A stretch of DNA of 9,832 nucleotides from Desulfobacteraceae bacterium (GTDB lineage Bacteria > Desulfobacterota > Desulfobacteria > Desulfobacterales > Desulfosarcinaceae), in the NCBI GenBank assembly GCA_027031325.1, contig JALVRI010000516.1, positions 1-9,832 of the forward strand. Reading direction: 5' to 3'. A program made the position numbers and the translations under genes. Below the pieces are notes generated by a model. That model did no database searches. It saw nothing but the letters and a program-made list of their open reading frames with translations, and was not told the DNA's origin. Below, one piece after another: positions 1-7,588 of the stretch (its first letter is position 1; every line of letters starts with the position of its first letter).

Positions 1-874
1 GGAGCAATGTATTGTAACCAAGTTCGCGGGCTTTTTTGCGGGCTGCCTCCATGGCCAGGAGGTTATCTGCGATGATTACGTTTTGCACGTGCTGCCAGGG
101 GAACGAATCGGCCTTGGGGGTTTCAGGTACCTGATTACGGACTCCGGCTTCGAAGTGGGAAATGATGGACGCCGGCATCTTGGATTTCAGGCCCAGCTGT
201 CCAATAACCCCCAATGCATCCGCAAAGGTGGTCGGGTCTGCAACTGTCGGACCGGAGGCTATCACGTCCAGATCGTTGCCCACGACATCGGAAATGATCA
301 GGGTGATGAGCCTGGCCGGGGCGATCGCCTGGGCCAGACGGCCGCCCTTTACCCTGCTGCAATGCTTGCGGACCGTGTTGATCTGGTGAATGGTGGCCCC
401 GGATGCCAGCATCAAAGAGGCCGCCTTTTGTTTGTCCTGAAGAGTTATTCCCTCCCAGGCAAGGGGCATCAGGGCAGATCCGCCTCCGGAAAGCAGGAAA
501 ATGACCAAATCGTCGGCTCCGGCCTGATTCGCCAACTCCAGTATCGCGCTGGCGGCTGCTTCGCCGTTGGCATCGGGGATAGGATGGCCGGCTTCCAACA
601 GCTCGATATGTTGAAGCCCGGTTAGATGTCCATACTTGACACAGACAAGCCCCCGGGAGATGCGGGGGCCAAGGATTGCTTCGATCCCGGCGGCCATGAA
701 AGCAGATGCCTTGCCGGCACCTAAAACCAGGATGCGGCGATAATCATTCAGGTGGTAGCGTTGGCCGGCAACCGTCAGCAGGTCGCCTTCCAGTTTCAGG
801 GCATTGCAGACTGCGTCACGGGCTTCGACCGCTTTCAGGCCGGCCCGGAAAATGCTCATTGCGTCCCGGCGCAT
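1..874 (-). CDS. gck: Glycerate 2-kinase (class II, MOFRL family), C-terminus cut by window edge
   Basis: The product should phosphorylate D-glycerate with ATP to 2-phosphoglycerate in the cytoplasm, feeding glycerate or hydroxypyruvate carbon into lower glycolysis. I translated 291 codons from the minus strand. The N-terminal domain typical of this family (DUF4147/GckA-TtuD) is evident: IFRAGLKAV near residue 8, the nucleotide-binding-like VLGAGKAS at 50-57, HPIPDANG at 97-104, LLSGGGSAL at 127-135, INTVRKHCSRVKGGRLA at 165-181, and SDVVGNDLDVIASGPTVADP at 195-214. The C-terminal MOFRL domain lies beyond position 1. The start is uncertain. The ATG at 874 has AAAGG directly against it, which is poor spacing. 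An in-frame TTG at 898 has AAGGGA about 11 bases upstream and is the first start after an in-frame stop. An ATG at 859 is also possible. The gene follows topA by 17 to 41 bp, so it is probably the tail of the same operon. Family call is strong; exact symbol and start are less sure. Confidence 0.88.
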   Translation of the reverse strand, partial: MRRDAMSIFRAGLKAVEARDAVCNALKLEGDLLTVAGQRYHLNDYRRILVLGAGKASAFMAAGIEAILGPRISRGLVCVKYGHLTGLQHIELLEAGHPIPDANGEAAASAILELANQAGADDLVIFLLSGGGSALMPLAWEGITLQDKQKAASLMLASGATIHQINTVRKHCSRVKGGRLAQAIAPARLITLIISDVVGNDLDVIASGPTVADPTTFADALGVIGQLGLKSKMPASIISHFEAGVRNQVPETPKADSFPWQHVQNVIIADNLLAMEAARKKARELGYNTLL

Positions 875-915
875 CCTTTCACGTCTTTTGGAGCCCAAGG
901 TTTGTCACATCCCTT

Positions 916-3192
916 TCAGTCAAGCTGGCGGTAGCCGCATTCGCGGTTGGGGCAGGCCAGAAAGGCGCCCAGTTTTTTGGTTGTTTTTTCGACCAGATAC
1001 GGGTTTCCGCATTGGGGGCAGGCAGCCGGCACGGGCTTGTCCCAGCTGGCAAAATTACACTCGGGATAGCGATTGCACCCGTAAAAGGTTTTCCCGCGCT
1101 TGGATACTTTTTCAACCAACTGCCCGTCACAATCTTTTTGGGGACAATCCATTCCGATGGGTTTGCCGCCGCCATTGGCATAGAGCGATTCGGTGTGTTT
1201 GCAATCAGGATAGCCGCTGCAGGCCAGAAATTCGCCGTACTTGCCTCTTTTGACGACCATCGGTTTGCCACAGTCGGGACAGGTTTTGTCGGTCCGGGCG
1301 TCCTGGTTGATTTCGACCGTTTCAATGGCCCCTTTTTCATTGCGGATATAATCACGGCTGTAGGTGCATTCCGGAAATCCACTGCATGAAAGGAAATGAC
1401 CGTTTTTACCGATCTTTATTCTCAGCTCATTGTCTCGGCACATGGGGCATTTGAGACCGGTCGGCAAGCCCACACCCTTTACGCTGACCATGTTTTCACT
1501 GGCCTTGTCAAGCCTCTCCTTGAAAGGCCCGTAGAAATTTTCCAGGACAGCCAGGGCCTGCAGGTCGGCTGTTTCCACCTTGTCCAACTGGTCTTCCATG
1601 GCGGCGGTGAAATCGACGTTGAAAATCTCCGGGAAATTTTCGACCAGCAGATCGTTGACAATGAAACCCAGCTCCGTGGGCCTGAAATAACCCTTTTCAA
1701 GGATCACGTAGCCCTTGTCCCGGATGGTGGAAAGGATGGTGGCATAAGTGCTTGGACGCCCGATCCCGTTTTCTTCCAGCTCTTTGACAAGGGAGGCTTC
1801 CGAAAAGCGTGGCGGCGGCTGGGTAAAGTGCTGCTTGGGGTTCAGTTTCAGGCAGCGGAGGAGGTCTCCTTTTTGAAGATTTGGCAGAGACTGCTTGTTT
1901 TTTTCAAGCGAGACCTTTTCGTCTTCGCTGCGGTAGAGGGCCAGGAACCCCGGGAACTTTACGGTCGACCCGCTGACACTGAAGGTGTACGGGCCGGAGA
2001 CAATCGAAACCGTTTTCTGGTCGATCAGGGCAGCCCCCATCTGGCTGGCAACGAAGCGCTGCCAGATGAGCCGGTAGAGAGCGAGTTGATCAGGTGTCAA
2101 ATGGGATGCTATTTTTTCCGGTGTATTGAAAACGGATGTGGGCCGGATGGCCTCGTGGGCATCCTGGACCTTTTTTTTGTTCCTGAAAAAGCGTGGTTTT
2201 TCAAGGGCATATTCACTGCCGAAGGTTTGCTCGATCAAAAGGCGGGCCTCCTCGGCAGCCTCCTGTGCAATCCTGGTGGAATCGGTTCGCATGTAGGTTA
2301 TCAAACCGACCGGTTCCCCGGGGCCCAGATCGATACCTTCGTACAATTGTTGGGCGATAACCATGGTCTTTTTGGCTGAAAATCTCAGCTTGCGGATGGC
2401 CTCCTGCTGTAGCTTGCTGGTGATAAACGGGGGTTGAGGGTTGCGACGGACCGTTTTCTTGGCAACCTTGTCCACCTGGAAACGACCATCCCTCAGCTCG
2501 GCCACGACCCTGTCTGCCGCCTGCTGATCGGGCAGATCTATCTTTTTCCCGTTGTGTTTTACCAGCTTTGCCTCGAAGGCCGGCGGGGTGGCGCCTTCAA
2601 GCCTGGCGGTGATCGACCAGTATTCCCGCGGAACGAATTGCTGGATGGCGCGCTCGCGTTCACAAATTATGCGTACCGCCACCGATTGGACCCGGCCGGC
2701 ACTCAGACCGTTCTTGACCTTTTTCCATAACAGAGGAGATACTTGATAGCCAACCAGGCGATCTAGAATCCGTCTGGCCTGCTGGGCTTCGTACTTGGCT
2801 TTGTTGAGGGGTTCAGGAGAGGCCATGGCCTTCTTGATTGCATTACGGGTAAGCTCGTGGAAAAGCACCCGGTGAAAATTGCGGCCTTTCTTCTTGAGCA
2901 CTTCCATGGTGTGCCAGGCGATGGCTTCTCCCTCGCGGTCAGGGTCGGGGGCCAGATAAATTTCGCTGGTATTACCGGCAGCTTTGCGAAGATTCGAGAT
3001 AACTTTCTGTTTTCCTTTTATATTACTGTACTTGGGTTTGAAGCCATTGTCGATATCGATACCGATCTCTTTGGTGGGCAGGTCCTTGATGTGCCCTACG
3101 GTGGCAACCACATTAAAATCGGAACCAAGATACTTGCGTAAGGTCCGCACCTTGGTTGGGGATTCCACTACCACAAGTGGTTTGTCGCTCAC
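916..3192 (-). CDS. topA: DNA topoisomerase I (type IA)
   Basis: This enzyme relaxes negative supercoils by transient single-strand cleavage through a 5'-phosphotyrosine. The 758 residues show the Toprim acidic residues (E10 in VVESPTK and D83-D85-E87 in DPDREGE) and SAGRVQS at 164-170. The active-site tyrosine is Y300 in GLITYMRTDS, and GIGRPSTYA lies at 476-484. The C-terminus carries four Cys4 zinc ribbons: C582/C585/C603/C609, C638/C641/C658/C664, C683/C688/C706/C712 and C725/C728/C747/C752. The third has a wider first knuckle (four residues between cysteines). The start is GTG, supported by AGAGG at 3199-3203 with a 6-base spacer and by MSDKPLVVVESPTK, where family members normally begin. 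It lies 94 bp after dprA and ends shortly before the glycerate kinase gene. All catalytic residues I looked for are present. Confidence 0.97.
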   Translation of the reverse strand: MSDKPLVVVESPTKVRTLRKYLGSDFNVVATVGHIKDLPTKEIGIDIDNGFKPKYSNIKGKQKVISNLRKAAGNTSEIYLAPDPDREGEAIAWHTMEVLKKKGRNFHRVLFHELTRNAIKKAMASPEPLNKAKYEAQQARRILDRLVGYQVSPLLWKKVKNGLSAGRVQSVAVRIICERERAIQQFVPREYWSITARLEGATPPAFEAKLVKHNGKKIDLPDQQAADRVVAELRDGRFQVDKVAKKTVRRNPQPPFITSKLQQEAIRKLRFSAKKTMVIAQQLYEGIDLGPGEPVGLITYMRTDSTRIAQEAAEEARLLIEQTFGSEYALEKPRFFRNKKKVQDAHEAIRPTSVFNTPEKIASHLTPDQLALYRLIWQRFVASQMGAALIDQKTVSIVSGPYTFSVSGSTVKFPGFLALYRSEDEKVSLEKNKQSLPNLQKGDLLRCLKLNPKQHFTQPPPRFSEASLVKELEENGIGRPSTYATILSTIRDKGYVILEKGYFRPTELGFIVNDLLVENFPEIFNVDFTAAMEDQLDKVETADLQALAVLENFYGPFKERLDKASENMVSVKGVGLPTGLKCPMCRDNELRIKIGKNGHFLSCSGFPECTYSRDYIRNEKGAIETVEINQDARTDKTCPDCGKPMVVKRGKYGEFLACSGYPDCKHTESLYANGGGKPIGMDCPQKDCDGQLVEKVSKRGKTFYGCNRYPECNFASWDKPVPAACPQCGNPYLVEKTTKKLGAFLACPNRECGYRQLD

Positions 3193-3198
3193 AGTTTA

Positions 3199-3203
3199 CC
3201 TCT
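3199..3203 (-). promoter_or_regulatory. Shine-Dalgarno site supporting the GTG start of topA
   Basis: AGAGG on the minus strand lies 6 bases before the GTG at 3190-3192. This is good spacing and fixes the topA start at a non-ATG codon. Confidence 0.7.
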
Positions 3204-3227
3204 GGCTATAATCTGGGAATGATCTTG

Positions 3228-3246
3228 GTATTGTCTCTGTCAATAC
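3228..3246. repeat. Perfect 6-bp inverted repeat upstream of topA
   Basis: The arms are GTATTG and CAATAC around a 7-base centre, in the 94-bp dprA-topA gap (3193-3286). On the minus strand the right arm overlaps a perfect -35-like TTGACA (3238-3243). I cannot find a convincing -10 hexamer 16 to 18 bp downstream, so I do not call a promoter. It could be a small RNA hairpin in the operon transcript or an operator-like site. The rest of this gap shows nothing else. Confidence 0.4.
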
Positions 3247-3286
3247 AACTTTCATCAATGACGGCAGCTTTGAATCCAGCTCGACC

Positions 3287-4399
3287 TCATGGGCGCTGAA
3301 AAAATTTTCCCGGTCTTTGGAGCACCAGTCCCTTCAATTCCAGTTGCAGGAGGGTGCCCGCCAGGAGCCCGGGGTCGGCATCGGTCCGGCCGGCGATTGC
3401 GTCGATGTGAACCGGATCGGGGCCGATCAGCTCGAGAATCTCCTTTTCCAGACTGTTCAATTCGATTGTAGCCGGCAAATCGCGGCCTTCCGGCTTGCCC
3501 TCAGTGCTAGGTGGCGTGACCCCGGGTTCAATCTGGGCTGCCAATTCGTCTGTGACCTGGTCGGCATTTTCGATCAGCCTTGCACCCTGGCGGATCAGGA
3601 AGTGGGTTCCCTTGCTTGCCGGAGAGCTTATGCTCCCCGGGACGGCAAAAACCTCGCGTCCCTGTTCCAGCGCCAGCCGGGCGGTTATCAACGCTCCGCT
3701 GCGGCGGGAAGCCTCAACCACAACCGTTCCGTAACAAAGACCGCTTATAATCCGGTTCCGGACGGGAAAATGATGCGCCCTGGGTTCGGTGTCAAGAAAA
3801 AATTCTGAGACCAGGGCCCCGTTTTCAGGGATTTCGTGGAATAATTGTCTGTTTTGCTTCGGATAAATCACATTGAGACCTGTGCCCAGAATCGCGATTG
3901 TCCTGGTCCCGCGTTTCAAAGCCGCCTTATGGGCGGCCGTATCGATGCCACGGGCCAGGCCGCTTACAATAGTCCAGCCGTGTTCGGCCAGACCTCCGGC
4001 AATCTTGCGGGCAGAATTCATGCCGTAAGCCGTGGCCTTGCGTGAGCCGACCACAGCCACCGCCGGTTCGTGGCGCAAAAGCTTGCCGTAGACGTAGAGC
4101 ACAGGTGGAGGGTCAGCGATATGACGAAGCAATTCGGGGTAATCGGCATCGTGCAGCGTCAGGATGGAGTAATTATTGCGCTCGGCTTTTTCCAGCTCGC
4201 AATAGGCCCGTTGATGGAATGTTTTTCTTGATATGGCTTTTGCCATCTTGGGTGTCACCCCATCCACTTGGTAAAGGTCGGAGATCGGGGCTTCAAGAAC
4301 CGCTTGCGGGGATCCGAAACGCTCCAACAGCCGCAGATAGGCCCGATTGTTGAGGCCGCAGGCGTTTTTCAAGACAAGCCACGGCAAGCGAGATTCCAT
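3287..4399 (-). CDS. dprA: DNA-processing protein DprA (Smf)
   Basis: DprA binds incoming single-stranded DNA in natural transformation and loads RecA on it; it is also widely kept in bacteria not known to be competent. The 370-residue protein has the usual three parts. A helix-hairpin-helix/SAM-like N-terminus spans about 5-60. The Rossmann-like core shows VAVVGSRKAT (about 114-123), SGLARGIDTAAHKAAL (146-161), AILGTGLNVIYP (169-180), FPVRNRIISGL (211-221) and SGALITARLALEQGREV (234-250). A winged-helix C-terminal domain runs from about 312 to 370 (LEKEILELI to the end). Length is normal. The ATG at 4399 fits the family N-terminus. It lies only 6 bp after the secF stop and has no Shine-Dalgarno at proper distance (AGGGG is about 16 bases away, inside secF), so translation is probably coupled to secF. 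Presence of dprA alone does not prove competence. Confidence 0.96.
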   Translation of the reverse strand: MESRLPWLVLKNACGLNNRAYLRLLERFGSPQAVLEAPISDLYQVDGVTPKMAKAISRKTFHQRAYCELEKAERNNYSILTLHDADYPELLRHIADPPPVLYVYGKLLRHEPAVAVVGSRKATAYGMNSARKIAGGLAEHGWTIVSGLARGIDTAAHKAALKRGTRTIAILGTGLNVIYPKQNRQLFHEIPENGALVSEFFLDTEPRAHHFPVRNRIISGLCYGTVVVEASRRSGALITARLALEQGREVFAVPGSISSPASKGTHFLIRQGARLIENADQVTDELAAQIEPGVTPPSTEGKPEGRDLPATIELNSLEKEILELIGPDPVHIDAIAGRTDADPGLLAGTLLQLELKGLVLQRPGKFFQRP

Positions 4400-4405
4400 G
4401 GGGCA

Positions 4406-5437
4406 TTATTTTTTCCCCTGCCAGGCAAGCAGGATAGGGCTGGCAACGTAAATTGAGGAATAGGTCCCGACAACGATGCCCACGATCATGGCAAAAGCAA
4501 AGTCGTGGATAATACCGCCACCATAGATGAACAGCGCCACGACCACCACAAGAGTCGTCAAGGAGGTCAGGATCGTCCGCGAAAGGGTTTCATTTATGCT
4601 TCGATTGAGGATGATAGCGAGGCTTTGTTTGCGGTAACGCCTCAAATTTTCCCGGATGCGATCAAATACAATGATGGTATCGTTCAATGAATAACCGATT
4701 ATGGTCAGCAAGGCGGCAATGATCGGTAAACTGAATTCCTTGTTGAAAATAGAAAAGATCCCGACCGTAATGGTTACGTCATGAATCAAGGCCACGATTG
4801 CCCCCATGGCGTATTTGAGCCCCAGAATCCAGAAGATCGCCAGGGAAATTACAAGCGCCGCCAGGATCAGGAGCGGTACACTGACATGGAACAACGACAG
4901 CAGGTAGACCGCCCCCATCAGGGCTGCGGCCACAATACCGCTGAGAAGCCACTTGAACTCGAACCGGCCCGAGATATAGATAGTTATGAACAACAGCGAA
5001 AAGAAGATGGCGAACAAGGCTTTTTCCCTGAGATCCTTGCCCACCTGGGGGCCGACCATTTCGACCCTTCGGATTTCAGCTTCCTGGCCGGTTGAGTTCT
5101 TGAGAGCTGTGGCAATTTCGGTGCTTAGATTGTCAGCCTTGGCAGTCGATTTGTCGGTCCGGATAAGGAATTCATTGTCCTGGCGTTCCCCGAAAACCTG
5201 GACCGAGGCGTTTGCCATGTCGATACCGGCCAGCCCCTTTTTGATGGCGTCGATTTCGACGGGCTGGTGGAATTTTATCTGGATGAGGGTTCCGCCCGCA
5301 AAATCGATTCCGTAGCGCGGGCCCTTGTGAATGACCAGGGAGACGATGCTGACAAGGATCATGAGTGCCGAGATGGTAAAAGCAAGCTTGCGCTTTCCGA
5401 TAAAATCGATGTTGATGTCAGATTTGATGAACTGCAT
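4406..5437 (-). CDS. secF: Protein translocase subunit SecF, with extra hydrophobic insertion
   Basis: SecF pairs with SecD in the inner membrane and helps complete Sec-dependent export using the proton motive force. The 343 residues include a first membrane helix at about 16-36, the YGIDFAGGT motif at 42-50, a periplasmic domain at about 50-135, and the hallmark IIGYSLNDTIIVFDRIREN at 246-264, followed by TLSRTILTS (284-292) and two C-terminal helices. Length slightly exceeds the roughly 300-325 residues usual for the family. The excess is a hydrophobic block at about 163-207, between RFEFKW and KYAMGAIVALIHDV, which are nearly contiguous in typical SecF. It reads as two added helices (about 163-183 and 186-206). 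The ATG at 5437 has GAGGAA with a 6-base spacer. It lies 58 bp after secD and 6 bp before dprA. Confidence 0.97.
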   Translation of the reverse strand: MQFIKSDINIDFIGKRKLAFTISALMILVSIVSLVIHKGPRYGIDFAGGTLIQIKFHQPVEIDAIKKGLAGIDMANASVQVFGERQDNEFLIRTDKSTAKADNLSTEIATALKNSTGQEAEIRRVEMVGPQVGKDLREKALFAIFFSLLFITIYISGRFEFKWLLSGIVAAALMGAVYLLSLFHVSVPLLILAALVISLAIFWILGLKYAMGAIVALIHDVTITVGIFSIFNKEFSLPIIAALLTIIGYSLNDTIIVFDRIRENLRRYRKQSLAIILNRSINETLSRTILTSLTTLVVVVALFIYGGGIIHDFAFAMIVGIVVGTYSSIYVASPILLAWQGKK

Positions 5438-5453
5438 GTTAAATTCCTCGGCA

Positions 5454-5469
5454 GCGCCGGAGCAGGCGC
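5454..5469. repeat. Short hairpin between secD and secF
   Basis: In the 58-bp secD-secF gap the minus strand reads GCGCC, a 6-base loop, then GGCGC, ending a few bases before the secF Shine-Dalgarno. No U-tract follows, so it is not an intrinsic terminator. It may affect message processing or secF translation. Confidence 0.4.
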
Positions 5470-5495
5470 CTTGTTGGGCAAAATTTGTCCGTGGT

Positions 5496-7073
5496 TCAAA
5501 TACTCAGTTTCTTAATCCGCTTGCCGCTGAGCATGTAGTCAAAAATGGTCCTTGAAACTATCAGAGCGGTGAAAAGGCTGGCCAGTACGCCCAGGCTGAG
5601 GGTTACCGCAAAGCCCTTTACCGGACCGGTGCCGAACTGGAAAAGCACCAGGGCGGCTATCAAGGTGGTGATGTTGGCGTCCAGAATGGTCAAGGAGGCC
5701 CGGTCGAAGCCGGCGTCCACCGCAGAATGTGGGGTTTTGCCCAGTCTGAGCTCCTCCCTGATCCTTTCAAATATCAACACATTGGCATCCACTGCCATGC
5801 CGATGGTCAGGATGATGCCGGCGATACCGGGTAAGGTCAAGGTGGCCTGAAAAGCAGCCAGACCGGCGGCGATCAACAGGATGTTGAGTAGCAGGGCCAC
5901 GTCGGCGATAAGACCTGAAACCTTGTAATAGACGGCCATGAATACCACCACCATCAGCCCGCCTACCAGCATTGAAATCAAACCCATCCGGATAGAATCG
6001 GTTCCCAGGGACGGCCCGACCGTCCTTTCCTCGATGATCTGGACCGGAGCGGGCAGGGCGCCTGCCCGCAGCACGATGGCAAGATCACGGGCCTGCTCCA
6101 TGGTGAAATTGCCGGTGATCATGGCATCGCCCCCCGAGATTTTGGTCTGGATCACCGGTGCCGAATAGACCGTATTGTCCAAAACTATGGCCAGGCGCTT
6201 GTTTACGTTTTCCCCGGTTACCCTTTCGAAGATGCGGGATCCTTTACGGTCGAACTTGATGCTGACGTAGGGTTCATTGAAACGGGAATTGATCTGGACC
6301 CGGGCGTCTGTCAGGTGGTCGCCGGTCAGGACAGCCCTCTTCTTGAGCAACAGGGGTATCTTGGTGGTCCGCCTGGTTTGGGGATCTGTGCGTACCTCGT
6401 AGAGGATTTGCCTGCCTGGCGGGATGTTGCCTTTCAATGCCGCCTCCAGATCGTTGTCTTCATCAACGAGCTTGAATTCCAACTGGGCGGTTCGGCCGAT
6501 CAGGTCCTTGGCCCGCTGGGGATCTTTGACCCCCGGCAGCTGGATGAGAATCCGCTCCTGTCCCTGGCGCCTGATATCAGGCTCACTGACCCCGAACTGG
6601 TCGATCCGGTTGCGAATGGTCTCCAGGGCCTGGTCGACCGCCATTCGCTTGATTCGTTCGACCTCCTGGTCAGGCAGGTCGTATACTACTTCAAGCAAAT
6701 CGCCTTCCTCGTGTTGATCTGCCTGGCGCAAGTCCGGGAACTGTTTGTCCATCAGCTCCTTGAAAGCGGCTATGTTTTTAGCTCCCTGGACAGTCAACTT
6801 TATTTTCAGGTTGTCGGTCTGCGACAGGGTCACACCATGGATCCTTTTGCGCCGGAGCTGGTCACGCAGTTCCTGGGCGATCCTTGCCACCGCATTTTCG
6901 ACCGCTTTCTGGGATTCAACCCTCAGCACCAGGTGCATTCCCCCCTGCAAGTCGAGTCCGAGGTTGATTTTCTTGTGGGGCCACAAGCCGGGGTTGAAAG
7001 TCGGCAGGATATAGATTACCGACGCTATCATCACCACCAGTATGAGCAACGACTGCCAATTGATCCGTTTCAA
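5496..7073 (-). CDS. secD: Protein translocase subunit SecD
   Basis: SecD is the partner of SecF in the SecDF-YajC complex and carries the large periplasmic domain that pulls on exported proteins. The 525 residues show an N-terminal membrane helix at about 8-24, LGLDLQGGMH at 38-47, the P1 periplasmic region with QALETIRNRIDQFGVSEPDI (148-167) and GQERILIQLPGV (171-182), then a C-terminal block of five helices from about 362. This contains IGMAVDANVLIFERIREE at 424-441; D429 matches the aspartate needed for proton-driven function in the family. Start is TTG at 7073, the first possible start after an in-frame TAA, with a weak GGGGA 9 bases upstream. MKRINWQSLLIL is the expected family N-terminus. 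It lies 98 bp after yajC. The length is between short and long SecD forms. Confidence 0.97.
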   Translation of the reverse strand: MKRINWQSLLILVVMIASVIYILPTFNPGLWPHKKINLGLDLQGGMHLVLRVESQKAVENAVARIAQELRDQLRRKRIHGVTLSQTDNLKIKLTVQGAKNIAAFKELMDKQFPDLRQADQHEEGDLLEVVYDLPDQEVERIKRMAVDQALETIRNRIDQFGVSEPDIRRQGQERILIQLPGVKDPQRAKDLIGRTAQLEFKLVDEDNDLEAALKGNIPPGRQILYEVRTDPQTRRTTKIPLLLKKRAVLTGDHLTDARVQINSRFNEPYVSIKFDRKGSRIFERVTGENVNKRLAIVLDNTVYSAPVIQTKISGGDAMITGNFTMEQARDLAIVLRAGALPAPVQIIEERTVGPSLGTDSIRMGLISMLVGGLMVVVFMAVYYKVSGLIADVALLLNILLIAAGLAAFQATLTLPGIAGIILTIGMAVDANVLIFERIREELRLGKTPHSAVDAGFDRASLTILDANITTLIAALVLFQFGTGPVKGFAVTLSLGVLASLFTALIVSRTIFDYMLSGKRIKKLSI

Positions 7074-7154
7074 TGTTCGTTATCCCCGATTGGATGACGC
7101 AATCCGCTTTGCCGGCACGCACCTGCTCCCCTGGGGGAAGAAAGGGCGGACCTG

Positions 7155-7173
7155 GACGCATTACTCTTGCGTC
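7155..7173. repeat. Hairpin overlapping the yajC stop codon
   Basis: GACGCA and TGCGTC form a perfect 6-bp stem with a 7-base loop. On the minus strand its first arm begins inside the TGA stop of yajC. The following bases are C/T-mixed rather than a U-run, so it does not look like a full terminator. It could stabilise the yajC end, mark an RNase site or tune secD relative to yajC. The remaining yajC-secD gap (7074-7154) shows no gene. Confidence 0.45.
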
Positions 7174-7546
7174 AGTTTTGGTCCTTGGTTGATTTGGACT
7201 TGTTGTTGGCCTTGGGGGCCGCTGAGCCTGATGCCGCTTGGGCCAATGCGGCCACGTTGCCGCGGTTGATCTTTACCCTGACTTTTTCTGCTATTTCAAC
7301 GGTAAGGACATTGTCGGTTATCCCGGTGATCCTTCCGTAAAGCCCACCGGTGGTAATGATCCGGTCGCCTTTCTTGAGGCTGTTGATCATCTCGCGGTGC
7401 TCTTTGTTTTTCTTCTGTTGGGGCCTGATCAAGAGGAAATAGAAAATCACGAACATCAGGATAAGAGGAATAAAACCGGAAAAGCCGGCCGCGCCCTGGG
7501 CGCCGCCACCGCCTCCCTGTCCCATGGCAAAAGCAATAGATGTCAA
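7172..7546 (-). CDS. yajC: Preprotein translocase subunit YajC
   Basis: YajC is a small single-span inner-membrane protein of the SecDF-YajC accessory complex. The 124 residues show a glycine-rich N-terminus, one membrane helix at about 22-40 (FIPLILMFVIFYFLLI) directly followed by the family signature RPQQKK (41-46), and a cytoplasmic domain with KKGDRIITTGGLYGRITGI at 58-76. The tail from about 101 is a low-complexity Ala/Ser/Lys stretch. The start is TTG at 7546, because GGAGG lies 6 bases upstream and MTSIAFAMG matches the usual YajC N-terminus. An internal ATG at 7525 has no ribosome site. It is the first confirmed gene of the yajC-secD-secF-dprA-topA operon, behind the promoter at 7712-7740. 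The tgt gene often found next to yajC is not in the window. Confidence 0.96.
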   Translation of the reverse strand: MTSIAFAMGQGGGGGAQGAAGFSGFIPLILMFVIFYFLLIRPQQKKNKEHREMINSLKKGDRIITTGGLYGRITGITDNVLTVEIAEKVRVKINRGNVAALAQAASGSAAPKANNKSKSTKDQN

Positions 7547-7552
7547 AACTAA

Positions 7553-7557
7553 CCTCC
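7553..7557 (-). promoter_or_regulatory. Shine-Dalgarno GGAGG fixing the TTG start of yajC
   Basis: GGAGG on the minus strand with a 6-base spacer to the TTG at 7544-7546. It decides the yajC start in favour of TTG over the downstream ATG. Confidence 0.8.
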
Positions 7558-7574
7558 CTTGGTAAACTGGCCGC

Positions 7575-7588
7575 CTACGGGCCGTAAA
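7575..7588. repeat. Leader repeat pair B (CTACGG next to GCCGTAAA)
   Basis: On the plus strand CTACGG is immediately followed by GCCGTAAA. In the mRNA this gives UUUACGGC followed by CCGUAG, able to form a tight 4-bp hairpin. The same two words occur at 7653-7669 in the opposite order, so arms of the two sites can also pair with each other. It lies 29 to 42 bases before the yajC start. Confidence 0.45.

Noticed and set aside
83..625. Plus-strand open frame of 180 codons at the left end
   Set aside because: The minus strand here reads a clear glycerate 2-kinase with family motifs throughout.
706..1389. Plus-strand open frame of 227 codons
   Set aside because: It overlaps the end of topA and the start of the glycerate kinase gene on the other strand and resembles no family; a GC-driven shadow.
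1396..2379. Long plus-strand open frame of 327 codons opposite topA
   Set aside because: It is wholly antisense to a topA gene with complete catalytic and zinc-ribbon motifs; its translation shows no recognisable domain.
6315..7097. Plus-strand open frame of 260 codons
   Set aside because: It is antisense to the conserved N-terminal half of secD with no ribosome site or domain.
7127..7138. TCCCC/GGGGA palindrome between yajC and secD
   Set aside because: The arms are separated by only two bases, so no stable hairpin loop forms; likely chance in GC-rich sequence.
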